From contig NZ_JABWGX010000025.1 in the NCBI RefSeq assembly GCF_021730435.1, positions 1 through 64,000 on the forward strand: DNA of 64,000 bases. Direction: 5' to 3'. This document shows, one piece after another, positions 35,927 through 44,642 of the stretch (positions are counted from its first letter, which is position 1; each line of letters begins with the position of its first letter). Both the position numbers and the translations under genes were made by a program. A model generated the notes under the pieces. It saw nothing but the letters and a program-made list of their open reading frames with translations, was not told where the DNA came from and did no database searches. This DNA comes from Xanthobacter agilis (lineage in GTDB: Bacteria > Pseudomonadota > Alphaproteobacteria > Rhizobiales > Xanthobacteraceae).

Positions 35927-36559
35927 ATGATTTCCTCGACGTTCAAGACCTTGACCTTCGCCGCGCTGCTTCAGGTCGGCCTTCTGGCCGGTGTCGGCGC
36001 AACTCAGGCACAGACGGCGCCGCGCGGCACGCCCGGCGCGACCATGGACATCGGCGATCAGCCGGGCCTCGTGCCGCCGGAGGACGACGAGGCGCAGCTC
36101 GATCCGGCGTTCCGCCGCCAGCCGGTGTATTTCCGGACCACCGAAGCGCCGGGCACCATCATCATCAGCACCAACGAACGCTTCCTCTATCTGGTGGAAG
36201 GCAACAACCGCGCCATGCGCTACGGCATCGGCGTGGGTCGCGACGGCTTCCAGTGGTCGGGCCTGAAGAATATCGTGCGCAAGGCCGAATGGCCCGATTG
36301 GCGCCCGCCGGTGGAGATGATCGAGCGCCAGCCCTATCTGCCGCGCTTCATGGCCGGCGGTCCGGGTAACCCCATGGGGGCCCGCGCGCTCTATATCGGC
36401 GGCACGGTCTACCGCATCCATGGCACCAATCAGCCGCAGACCATCGGTTATGCTGTGTCCTCGGGCTGCTTCCGCCTCGTGAACTCCGACATTATCGACC
36501 TTTATCAGCGCGTGCCGGTGGGCACCAAGGTCATCGTGCGTCAGCAGGCCACCCTCTGA
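35927..36559 (+). CDS. L,D-transpeptidase (YkuD domain)
   Basis: 210 aa. Signal peptide (LLQVGLLAGVGATQAQ) and a YkuD domain from about residue 75 (IIISTNERFLYLVEG). Catalytic motif HGTN (His165) and SSGCFRLVN (Cys181) are intact. Forms 3-3 peptidoglycan cross-links or attaches outer-membrane proteins, important in Hyphomicrobiales that grow at the pole. GAGG precedes the ATG. Separated by 43 bases from an amino-acid binding protein. Confidence 0.94.
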   Translation: MISSTFKTLTFAALLQVGLLAGVGATQAQTAPRGTPGATMDIGDQPGLVPPEDDEAQLDPAFRRQPVYFRTTEAPGTIIISTNERFLYLVEGNNRAMRYGIGVGRDGFQWSGLKNIVRKAEWPDWRPPVEMIERQPYLPRFMAGGPGNPMGARALYIGGTVYRIHGTNQPQTIGYAVSSGCFRLVNSDIIDLYQRVPVGTKVIVRQQATL

Positions 36560-36602
36560 GGGGGGCCTTATCCTTTTCTCTTCTCCTGAACCGGGGGCAT
36601 TC

Positions 36603-37613
36603 ATGAAGAAGTTACTGGCCGTTCTGGCCGGCGTGGCCGCGCTTGCCGCCACCGGCGCGTCGGCGCAGACCCTGAAGAGCGTGAAGGACCGCGGCGAGCT
36701 CGTCTGCGGGGTTTCCAAGGGCCTGCCCGGCTTCTCCGCTCCCGACGCCAAGGGGCAATGGACCGGCTTCGACGTGGACCTGTGCCGCGCCGTCGCCGCC
36801 GCCGTGCTCGGCAGCGGCGAGAAGGTGAAGTTCGTGCCGCTGACGGCGGACGAGCGCTTCCCCGCCCTGCAGAAGGGCGAGGTGGACCTGCTTTCGCGCA
36901 ACTCCACCTGGACTCTGGACCGCGAAGGCAAGCTCGGGCTGCTGTTCGCCGGCATCTCCTATTACGACGGTCAGGGCTTCCTGGTGCGCGATTCGCGCAA
37001 GATCACGTCAGCCCTGGAGCTGGACAAGTCCAAGGTGTGCGTGCAGGCCGGCACCACGGCGGCCGGAGCCACCGCCGAATACTTCAAGTCCAACGGGATG
37101 GAGCTGGAGCTGATCACGTTGCCCGACTCGGCGGCGCTGGTGAAGGCCTATGAAGAGGGCAAGTGCGACACCCTCACCACCGACGTGTCGCAGCTTTATG
37201 CGCTGCGCCTCAACATGGCCAAGCCCGCCGATCATATCGTTCTGCCCGACGTGATCTCCAAGGAGCCCCTCGGCCCGGTGGTCCGCCAGGGCGACGACCA
37301 GTGGTTCAACGTCGTGAAGTGGGTGCTTTACGGCATGCTCAATGCCGAGGAACTGGGCGTGACCTCCTCCAATATGGCTGAGGCCCTGAAGTCCCAGAAG
37401 CCGGACGTGAAGCGTCTTCTGGGCGTGGAGGGCGACAACGGGGCATCCCTCGGCCTGCCGAACGATTTCGTGGTGCTGGTGGTGAAGGCCGTCGGCAATT
37501 ACGGCGAAAGCTATGAGCGCAACGTGGGCGCGGCCTCGAAGCTGGGCATTCCGCGCGGCATCAACCAGCTGTGGAGCATGGGCGGCATCCAGTACGCCCC
37601 GCCGATCCGCTGA
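36603..37613 (+). CDS. Amino-acid ABC transporter substrate-binding protein, AapJ/BztA-like
   Basis: 336 aa. Signal peptide (LLAVLAGVAALAATGASAQ). Family 3 solute-binding motifs: GELVCGVSKGLPGFS, GFDVDLCRAVAAAVLG, LTADERFPALQKGEVDLLSR. Length and the CDTLTTDVSQLYALR stretch match general L-amino-acid binding proteins AapJ/BztA. The permease and ATPase genes (aapQMP) that normally follow are absent; an unrelated gene follows, so it is an orphan binding protein. Confidence 0.92.
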   Translation: MKKLLAVLAGVAALAATGASAQTLKSVKDRGELVCGVSKGLPGFSAPDAKGQWTGFDVDLCRAVAAAVLGSGEKVKFVPLTADERFPALQKGEVDLLSRNSTWTLDREGKLGLLFAGISYYDGQGFLVRDSRKITSALELDKSKVCVQAGTTAAGATAEYFKSNGMELELITLPDSAALVKAYEEGKCDTLTTDVSQLYALRLNMAKPADHIVLPDVISKEPLGPVVRQGDDQWFNVVKWVLYGMLNAEELGVTSSNMAEALKSQKPDVKRLLGVEGDNGASLGLPNDFVVLVVKAVGNYGESYERNVGAASKLGIPRGINQLWSMGGIQYAPPIR

Positions 37614-37634
37614 TCTGCTCCCGCTGACCGATCG

Positions 37635-37675
37635 AAGGCGCCGCTCGCAGGCATGTGAGCGGCGCCTTTCCTTTG
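37635..37675 (+). terminator. Terminator after the amino-acid binding protein
   Basis: Perfect 12-bp stem AAGGCGCCGCTC/GAGCGGCGCCTT with a 10-base loop, followed by TCCTTTG. It supports the absence of a downstream transporter operon. Confidence 0.8.
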
Positions 37676-37775
37676 CGGCATCGACCCTTTCGGACGGCCC
37701 GACTATGCTGCGCGCGCCCCGCGCCATGATGCAAGTCCGGTCCTGCGGGGCGAAGGCTTGGGGGAATGACGATCC

Positions 37776-38771
37776 ATGATTGAATTGTCGCGACGCGCCC
37801 TCGTTGCCGGGGCGGCCGGTGCCACGGTCACCGGGCTTCTGGCAACGACGATGACCTCGCCCGCCGCCGCGCAGGACGCCGCGACACCCGCCGGCCCGGC
37901 GGCCTCGCCGATCCCCGGCGCCTATCGCTACAAGGTCGGGGAAGCACGGGTGACGGCCATCAGCGATGGTGTCCGCACCTTCCCCATGCCTCAGGGCTTC
38001 GTGCGCAATGCCTCCGGGGAGGCGGTGAACGACGCGCTCGCGGCGGCCTTCCTGCCGCCGGACCAGATCTCCATTCCCTTCACCGTGCTGCTGATCGAAA
38101 CCGGCCGGCGGCGCCTTCTGGTCGATACCGGCAACGGCCCGGGGCAGGGGCCGGTGGGGCTTCTGGCCCCGACGCTGGCGGCCATCGGCGTTGCGCCCGA
38201 GAGCATCGATCAGGTGGTGATCTCCCATTTCCACGGCGATCACATCAACGGCCTCCTCACCGCGGAAGGCACGCCCGCCTTCCCGAATGCGCGGGTGTTC
38301 GTGCCGGAAGCCGAATGGTCGTTCTGGATGGACGACGGCGAGGCGAGCCGCGCGCCGGACCGCCTCAAGGGCAATTTCCAGAACGTGCGGCGGGTATTCA
38401 AGCCGCTCGACGGCAAGGTGGAGCGCTATGCCTGGAACAAGGAGATCGCGCCCGGCCTCGTCAGCGTCGGAACGCCGGGCCACACGCCCGGACATACCTC
38501 CTTCGAGCTGGGATCGGGGGCGGATGCGCTCTTCATCCAATCGGATATCACCAATATTCCGGCCCTGTTCGTGGCGAATCCCTCGTGGCAGGTGATGCTC
38601 GACATGGATGGCGTGAAGGCGGCCGAGGTGCGCCGGCGCACCTATGATCGCCTTGTCGCCGACCGCATGAATGTTGCCGGCTATCATTTCCCCTTTCCGG
38701 GTGCCGCCCATCTCGCCCGGGAGGGCGAGGGCTATCGCTACGTTCCGGTGATGTGGAACCCGGTGCCCTGA
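37776..38771 (+). CDS. Tat-exported metallo-beta-lactamase-fold hydrolase
   Basis: 331 aa. N-terminal Tat-type signal (SRRALVAGAAGATVTG) followed by AAAQD. Metal-binding motif SHFHGDH at 150-156, then GTPGHTPGHTSF and SDITNIPALF. This arrangement resembles quorum-quenching lactonase or other periplasmic MBL-fold hydrolases; substrate not determinable. ATG at 37776; a 5-codon frame (ATG at 37766) overlaps the start and may influence initiation. Confidence 0.85.
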   Translation: MIELSRRALVAGAAGATVTGLLATTMTSPAAAQDAATPAGPAASPIPGAYRYKVGEARVTAISDGVRTFPMPQGFVRNASGEAVNDALAAAFLPPDQISIPFTVLLIETGRRRLLVDTGNGPGQGPVGLLAPTLAAIGVAPESIDQVVISHFHGDHINGLLTAEGTPAFPNARVFVPEAEWSFWMDDGEASRAPDRLKGNFQNVRRVFKPLDGKVERYAWNKEIAPGLVSVGTPGHTPGHTSFELGSGADALFIQSDITNIPALFVANPSWQVMLDMDGVKAAEVRRRTYDRLVADRMNVAGYHFPFPGAAHLAREGEGYRYVPVMWNPVP

Positions 38772-38811
38772 GCATTGTCCCGTGGAGTGGCGTGCGGGCC
38801 ACGCTTGCGGG

Positions 38812-39939
38812 CTATAGCCGCATGCGCAGGTTGAGCGACCCATCTGGTTGAGAAAGCCGGACGGGCTGGCCTGGAGATCGTAGTCCAGGCGCATGTCGAA
38901 GGTGGCGAGCCTGGTGCTCACCAGCGCCACGCCGGCGCTGAACAGCCAGGGGGAAAGGTCCGCCCCCTCCGTGACGAAGCTGCCGCCGCCCCCCATGAAG
39001 GACGCGCTGACCTGCGCGCCGGTGTCGAGCATGTTGTAGCCGACGCCCGCATATGCCGTGAGATCGGCGGCATCGGCAGGGTGTACGTGCCGCGCAGGCC
39101 GCCGGTGAGCATCAATTCCTGGTAGGATTGTCCGGTTACGGCGAGGTCCAGCGCTCCGGCACCGGTCTCGGTGTAGGACTGGGCGTCCACCCGCGCATCA
39201 TCGAGCCGTGCCAGCGGCTGTAGAACGAGGTCGGGCGCGACATTCAGACTCTGGCGCAGGCCGCCGCCGGCGTGGAAGGTATAGCTGTCATAGTCCGCCG
39301 AGGCGGTGGCGCCGACGATGCCCACCAGCCGGCTTGCTGCGTTGGCGTTGAAGGCTCCGTCGATCTGCGCATCGACGGACAGGTTCGGCAGGGCCGCAGA
39401 GCTGCCATAGAGCCCGAGGGCGTAGCTCGACACATCGAGGCTGCCAGGCGCCCGAACCGCGTTGCTGGAAATAGAGGTGTCGGAATAAGAAAACAGGCCG
39501 CCCAGCCGCACATTGGGCGCCACCACGCGGTCCAGGTGCCGCTTGAGTCGTAGACCCCCCATCAGCATCTCGGCATCGGTGGCATTGCCGCTCACATCGC
39601 CATAGAGGTTGGTCAGGATGGGGCTGGCATCGGGCAGGGTGCTGAGCAACACCTTGCCCTCGGGCGTCATCGAGCCGATGCCGCGGCCCCGAAATAGCCG
39701 CTCCTGTAATCGGTGATGACGAGGCGGCCGGGCGCGGCGGTACCGAACAGGCTGGGGCTGAAGAGGCGCCAGGGGGTGCTCTGGGTCCAGGCCCATGGGC
39801 GGGCAGCGTTGCTCGGCACCACGCGTGGCAAGGGTAGCGGGAAGGTGTCCGGATCGTAGGGCATCATAGAGGCCCAATGGGTCACCAGCACCATGGCGCC
39901 GGTCATCATCTGCATCTCCATGGCGGTCACTCCGCCCAT
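38812..39939 (-). pseudogene. Frameshifted autotransporter beta-domain gene
   Basis: Homologous sequence runs through three frame changes. Frame 1 carries the start (from 39939) to VITDYRSGYFGA; near 39685 it shifts to GIGSMTPEGKVLLSTLPDAS and the beta-strand region; near 39080 it shifts to DLTAYAGVGYNMLDTGAQV; near 38840 it shifts again to end GSLNLRMRL at the TAG 38812-38814. The C-terminal half is a typical autotransporter barrel (LGGLFSYSDTSISS, SADYDSYTFHAGGGLRQ). No long passenger domain remains. Either a decayed gene or, less likely, clustered sequencing errors. Confidence 0.75.
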
Positions 39940-40027
39940 GTCTTTCCGCCCTCTTTCTCCACTCCGGTCCGGCTACCGTGATGGGCTGGCTTTAAATGAC
40001 CCCGCGCCCCACGGCGGTTGGATGCCG

Positions 40028-40354
40028 TTATTCGACCGGATGGGCGGTCTGCTCGGCCACCCAGGTCGCAAATGCGGTATCCGCGGCCTCCACGGGCAGC
40101 ACCAGAATGGCGGGAACGTCGTAGGGATGGTCCGCGCGCAGGCGGTCCATGAGCGCCGTGGCCCGGTCGTCCGTCGTTTTCAGGAGGAGAATCACTTCCT
40201 CCGTCCGCGCGATGCCGCCCTCCCACTCATATATGGCCAGATGCGCCGGCAGGATGTTGCCGCATGCCGCGAGGCGCGCCTCGACGAGGCGGGTGGCCAC
40301 TTCCTCGGCCACGGTGCGGGAGGGGAGCGTGGTGTAGATGAGCTTGAGAGCCAT
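40028..40354 (-). CDS. cutA: Divalent-cation tolerance protein CutA
   Basis: 108 aa, usual length. Visible: LIYTTLPSRTVAEEVATRLV, LAACGNILPAHLAIYEWEG, TEEVILLLKTTDDRATALMDRLR and HPYDVPAILVLPVE. Trimeric ferredoxin-like protein implicated in Cu/metal tolerance. The ATG at 40354 is chosen by family start. Divergent from nadK (129 bases). Confidence 0.95.
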   Translation of the reverse strand: MALKLIYTTLPSRTVAEEVATRLVEARLAACGNILPAHLAIYEWEGGIARTEEVILLLKTTDDRATALMDRLRADHPYDVPAILVLPVEAADTAFATWVAEQTAHPVE

Positions 40355-40483
40355 GGGGGGTGTCTCGCGGTTGCGTGATGATGACGGCGGTGCGGCACCT
40401 CGACAAGCCTTCAGCGTGGGGCTACGAAGGCCGAGCGCTGTTCCCTTGCGCGGCGACATGGATCAGCGGGCGCGACCGTCCTG

Positions 40484-41266
40484 ATGAACACTTCTTCTCC
40501 GTCCCTGGCCAAGATTGCCTTCGTTTCCAATGAGACACCCGAAGCCGAAGCCGCGCGCGAGCGGTTGTCCGTGCGCTATGGCGGGGTCGACGAGGCCGAC
40601 GCGGACGTGATCGTCGCCCTCGGCGGCGACGGACTCATGCTCCAGACCCTGCACCGCTTTCGCGACCGGGGCCTGCCCATCTATGGCATGCATCGCGGTT
40701 CGGTCGGCTTCCTGATGAACACCTTCCGGGAAGATGCCTTGGTGGAGCGGCTTGCCGCCGCCCAGCATGTGAAGATCCATCCGCTCACGATGGAGGCCAT
40801 GGATTGCAACGGGACGCGCCACCGCGCGCCGGCCATCAACGAGGTCTCGCTGTTGCGCCAGACCTACCAGGCCGCCAAGCTGCGGATTTCGATCGACGGC
40901 AAGGTACGGCTCGACCAGCTTATCTGCGACGGCGTCATCATCGCCACCCCGGCGGGCTCCACGGCCTATAATCTCTCGGCCCACGGGCCGATCCTGCCGC
41001 TCGGCACGGCGCTGCTCGCCATCACCCCCATCTCGCCGTTCCGGCCCCGCCGCTGGCGCGGTGCCCTGGTGCCGGACAAGGCGCGCATCGACATTGCGGT
41101 GCTGGAGGCGGACAAGCGACCGGTGAGCGCGGCGGCGGACCACTACGAGGTGCGGGACATCGTCGCCGTCTCGGCGCGGCTCGATACGTCGTCGTCCATC
41201 GACATGCTGTTCGATCCGGACCACGGCTTGGAAGAACGCATTCTGCGTGAGCAGTTCGTGTATTAG
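40484..41266 (+). CDS. nadK: NAD kinase
   Basis: 260 aa. Phosphorylates NAD to NADP. The catalytic GGDG motif is at 47-50; NE of [11 protein letters not shown] and [19 protein letters not shown] are the NAD-binding residues, with the conserved [14 protein letters not shown] near the centre. Short alphaproteobacterial form. Alone on its strand until the MBOAT gene 121 bases downstream. Confidence 0.96.
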   Translation: MNTSSPSLAKIAFVSNETPEAEAARERLSVRYGGVDEADADVIVALGGDGLMLQTLHRFRDRGLPIYGMHRGSVGFLMNTFREDALVERLAAAQHVKIHPLTMEAMDCNGTRHRAPAINEVSLLRQTYQAAKLRISIDGKVRLDQLICDGVIIATPAGSTAYNLSAHGPILPLGTALLAITPISPFRPRRWRGALVPDKARIDIAVLEADKRPVSAAADHYEVRDIVAVSARLDTSSSIDMLFDPDHGLEERILREQFVY

Positions 41267-41387
41267 TTTCCCCTAGGGCGGAGGGCGGTTCGCGTGAAGA
41301 ATAAGTGTCGAAGAGCGGTGTGGGGCGGTGACATGAGCCGTTGCCCACGCGCGGCGCGCTAACCCATTTCTTCGCGCGCGCCTGCCG

Positions 41388-42806
41388 ATGGTCTTTTCCT
41401 CCGTCACCTTCCTTTACTATTTCCTGCCGGCGTTCCTGCTCTGTTATTTCGGAGCAAGGGGCGTGAGGCTGCGCAATCTCGTCCTGCTCGTCTTCTCGCT
41501 GGTGTTCTATGCGTGGGGCGGGCTCGCGAATGTTGCCGTGCTGGCGGTCTCCATCGTCGCGAATTTCATCTTCGCGCAGATCATCGACGCGCAGCCGGAC
41601 CGCACCCGGCTGCGGGCGCTGGGCTGGGCGGTGGCCGCCAATCTGGCCGGTCTCATCGGCTTCAAATACCTGGGTTTCTTCGCGGAAAACCTGAATGTGG
41701 CGCTGTCGCCCTTGGGCCTGGCGGTGCCGGTGATCCATCCAAAGCTGCCGCTCGGCATCTCCTTCTTCACCTTCCACGCCATTTCCTATCTGGTGGACGT
41801 CTACCGCCGGCGGGTGAAGGCCAATGGCCGGCTGGAGGAGATCGCGGTCTACATCACCATGTTCCCGCAATTGGTGGCGGGCCCCATCGTGCGCTATTCC
41901 ACCATCACGCGGCGCATCCATGATCGGCGAACCACGCTGGGGCGCGTGTCGGCGGGCCTGCGCATCTTCATCATCGGCCTCAGCTGGAAGGTGCTGATCG
42001 CCGACGAGGTGGCGCCGGTGGTGGCGGCGGTATTCGACCAGACCGCCAGCCCCAACCTTGCGGAAGCGTGGCTCGGCATCGTCGCCTATGCGCTGCAGAT
42101 CTATTTCGACTTCGGCGGCTATTCCAATATGGCCATCGGCCTCGCGCTCGCCATGGGCTTGAAGTTTCCGCGCAACTTCAACCTGCCCTATGGGGCGCTG
42201 TCCATCGGCGATTTCTGGCGCCGCTGGCACATGAGCCTGTCGAGCTGGTTTCGCGACTATGTCTACATCCCCCTCGGCGGTAACCGGCGGGGCCATCTGA
42301 ACACAGCCATCAATCTGTGGACCGTCTTCCTGCTGTGCGGGCTCTGGCATGGGGCGAGCTGGAATTTCGTCATCTGGGGCGTGCACCACGGCTCGTTCCT
42401 GGTGCTGGAGCGCACGCGCTTCGGCGCGCTCCTGCAGAAGGTGCCGCGCGTGGCCGCGCACGCCTACACGCTCCTGGTGGTGCTCACCGGCTGGGTCTGG
42501 TTCCGGGCCGACAGCCTGCCGCAGGCGCTGGCGTTTTTTAGGGGCCTTGCCGGCCTCAACGGCATCGGCGAGCTTTCGGTGGCCTTGTCGTCCGAATTGC
42601 GGATGGCGACCATCGTGGTGATGATTATCGGGTGGCCGCTGGCCATGTTCGGGTTGCCGCGTCCGGGCGGGCGCCGGCTGCCGGAGCGGGTGCGTCGCGC
42701 GCTTTACGGCCTCGTGGACACGACGGTGACCGCCGTCCTGTTCATCCTGTGCGTGCTCTCGGTGGGGGCGGCGGCCTACAGCCCCTTCCTCTATTTCCGG
42801 TTCTGA
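41388..42806 (+). CDS. MBOAT family O-acyltransferase (AlgI/PatA/DltB-like)
   Basis: 472 aa with about 11-12 membrane helices. Signature regions: FKYLGFFAEN, LPLGISFFTFHAISYLVDVYR, FPQLVAGPIVRY, IGDFWRRWHMSLSSWFRDYV and the catalytic histidine of LLCGLWHGASW (His321). It moves acetyl from the cytoplasm to a periplasmic acetyltransferase such as the AlgJ-like protein that follows 13 bases downstream. The polymer acetylated is unknown; no polysaccharide biosynthesis gene adjoins. Confidence 0.93.
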   Translation: MVFSSVTFLYYFLPAFLLCYFGARGVRLRNLVLLVFSLVFYAWGGLANVAVLAVSIVANFIFAQIIDAQPDRTRLRALGWAVAANLAGLIGFKYLGFFAENLNVALSPLGLAVPVIHPKLPLGISFFTFHAISYLVDVYRRRVKANGRLEEIAVYITMFPQLVAGPIVRYSTITRRIHDRRTTLGRVSAGLRIFIIGLSWKVLIADEVAPVVAAVFDQTASPNLAEAWLGIVAYALQIYFDFGGYSNMAIGLALAMGLKFPRNFNLPYGALSIGDFWRRWHMSLSSWFRDYVYIPLGGNRRGHLNTAINLWTVFLLCGLWHGASWNFVIWGVHHGSFLVLERTRFGALLQKVPRVAAHAYTLLVVLTGWVWFRADSLPQALAFFRGLAGLNGIGELSVALSSELRMATIVVMIIGWPLAMFGLPRPGGRRLPERVRRALYGLVDTTVTAVLFILCVLSVGAAAYSPFLYFRF

Positions 42807-42819
42807 GGGGAGGACGGCG

Positions 42820-43935
42820 ATGCCCCTTTTGATGAAATTCCGCCGCTATTGGGCGATCTTCGTGGTGGCCGTGCTGTGCCTGCCCACCATCGGCTTGTTC
42901 GCGCCGGATCTGCCGGCGCCGCTCCGCTCGGTTGCCGCCCCGGAAGCGCGCTGGTGGACCAACGCGGCGGCCCGGCTCGATCCTTACATCAACAACGTGT
43001 TCGGCTTCCGTGGCGCTGTGCTTGCGGCCCATGCGCAATATGGTCGCTGGATCGGCTCCGGCGAGAGCCGGGTGCTGAAGGGCGAAGACGGGGCACTGTT
43101 CCTCAAGGAAGACCAGGCGCTGGAACAGTCCCTGGGTCAGGTGCTGCGGCCGGACGCCATCGCCGCGGCGGCCGACGTGGCGGAGCGGCTCGACAAGATG
43201 ATGCAGGCGCGTGGCGGCCGCTTCCTGGTGATGTCGCCGCCCAATTCCCAGACGGTGAATTTCGAGCTGCTGCCGGCCTATGCCCGCGCCCTCAAGCACG
43301 CGCCCACCGAATACGATTTGTTCGTCGGCGATCTGAAGGCGCGGGGCGTGCCGGTCCTGGATCTGAGGCCGCTGATGGCGCAAGCCAAGACCGACGGGCC
43401 GGTTTATCGCCGCATCGACACCCATTGGAACGAGCGCGGCGCGCTCCTCGCCTTCAATGCCGCCATGGATGCGCTCGGGCGGCCGGACCTGAAGGCGGCT
43501 CCGGTGGACGCCCTTGGCGATGCGGTGGTGCGCGACGAAGGGGATCTCGTGCGCATGGCGGGTCTCACCAAGCCGGAGAAGCCGGACATCGGCTATAAGA
43601 TCAAGGGACCGATGGCGTCGCAGCCGGGATTGACGCCGCTCACCGGTGTGATCGCGCCGGTCTCGCCGCGCGATCCGTTCGTGCCGCAGGTGTTCGAGAC
43701 CGGTCATCCCGGGCCGCGCATCATGGTCATCGGCGATTCGTTCACCCAGGGCTATTGGAAGGGGCTCCTGGCCTCGCGGTCGTCCGCTTATGCCTGGATC
43801 CACCACCGCCGCTGCCGCTTCGATTTCGCCGATGTGGAGCGGTTCAAGCCGGACCTTCTCATCTACGCGCCCACCGAGCGGGGCATCCCCTGCCTGCCCT
43901 CCAAGGACGGGCCGAAGGCGACGGGTGGGCGCTGA
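42820..43935 (+). CDS. AlgJ/AlgX-like periplasmic O-acetyltransferase (SGNH)
   Basis: 371 aa. One N-terminal membrane anchor (AIFVVAVLCLPTIGLF), then an SGNH-hydrolase-like fold: RIMVIGDSFTQGY provides the nucleophile serine, and YRRIDTHWNERGA the Asp/His pair. GFRGAVLAAHAQYGRW near residue 65 matches the AlgJ/AlgX family. Likely transfers the acetyl group delivered by the MBOAT partner to an extracytoplasmic glycan. Start 13 bases after that gene. Confidence 0.88.
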   Translation: MPLLMKFRRYWAIFVVAVLCLPTIGLFAPDLPAPLRSVAAPEARWWTNAAARLDPYINNVFGFRGAVLAAHAQYGRWIGSGESRVLKGEDGALFLKEDQALEQSLGQVLRPDAIAAAADVAERLDKMMQARGGRFLVMSPPNSQTVNFELLPAYARALKHAPTEYDLFVGDLKARGVPVLDLRPLMAQAKTDGPVYRRIDTHWNERGALLAFNAAMDALGRPDLKAAPVDALGDAVVRDEGDLVRMAGLTKPEKPDIGYKIKGPMASQPGLTPLTGVIAPVSPRDPFVPQVFETGHPGPRIMVIGDSFTQGYWKGLLASRSSAYAWIHHRRCRFDFADVERFKPDLLIYAPTERGIPCLPSKDGPKATGGR

Positions 43936-43941
43936 GCGCGT

Positions 43942-44562
43942 TCAGTCGGTCGCGCGCGGCTCGGCCTTGGGGCGCGGGCGCGCCACCAGCCGGTCCACCG
44001 GCGCATAATCGAGATAGCCGCAGCGCGCGAGCACATGGAGGCGGGCGATGTCCAGCCGGCCGTCCACCAGCGCCTCGTCGGCGATGTGGACGCCGATCAC
44101 CTCGCCGATGACCATGTGACTGTTCGTTTCCCGTCCGTCGCGCCCGCGTGGACGGAGGGTTTCCACATAGACGCATTCGAGCGCGCAGGGGCTGGCGGCC
44201 ACCCGTGGCGGCTCCACGAGGCGTGACGGCGCGGTGGCGATGCCGAACGCCGCGAACTCGCTCTCGTCCGCCGGCAGCGGGGTCGATGAGGCGTTGACCA
44301 GGTCGATGAGGTCGAGGGTGGCGAGATTGCAAACGAATGCGCCCGTGGCCTCGATGTTCGCTACGCTGTCCTTGCGTCCGAGGGAGGTGAACATGACGAG
44401 GGGTGGGGTCTCGCTCACCATGTTGAAGAAGGAGTAGGGCGCAAGGTTGGCCGTGCCGTCCGCGGCCAGCGAGGAGATCCAGCCGATGGGACGGGGCGAG
44501 ACGATGGCCTTCAGCGGGTTGTGGGGCAGGCCGTGGGGTGTCCTGCCGGGCTCGTAGAACAT
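43942..44562 (-). CDS. Flavin reductase family protein (FMN-binding split barrel)
   Basis: 206 aa. Visible: VSPRPIGWISSLAADGTANLAPYSFFNMVSETPP, the flavin-binding core, then KDSVANIEATGAFVCNL and HMVIGEVIGVHI. Belongs to the DIM6/NTAB-type group rather than the two-component monooxygenase reductases with a known partner. Substrate unknown. Convergent with the AlgJ-like gene, 6 bases between stop codons. Confidence 0.9.
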   Translation of the reverse strand: MFYEPGRTPHGLPHNPLKAIVSPRPIGWISSLAADGTANLAPYSFFNMVSETPPLVMFTSLGRKDSVANIEATGAFVCNLATLDLIDLVNASSTPLPADESEFAAFGIATAPSRLVEPPRVAASPCALECVYVETLRPRGRDGRETNSHMVIGEVIGVHIADEALVDGRLDIARLHVLARCGYLDYAPVDRLVARPRPKAEPRATD

Positions 44563-44642
44563 GGGGGGCCTCCCGAGGTGACGAAGGGCGGTGGGGCAGG
44601 ACCTCGATAGCGCTCCGCGGCCGGGCCGTCACGGGTATCCGG

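Noticed and set aside
37008-39032. 674-codon minus-strand open frame
   Set aside because: Only its first 60 codons are meaningful (a frame of the broken autotransporter); the rest is antisense to the MBL-fold and AapJ-like genes.
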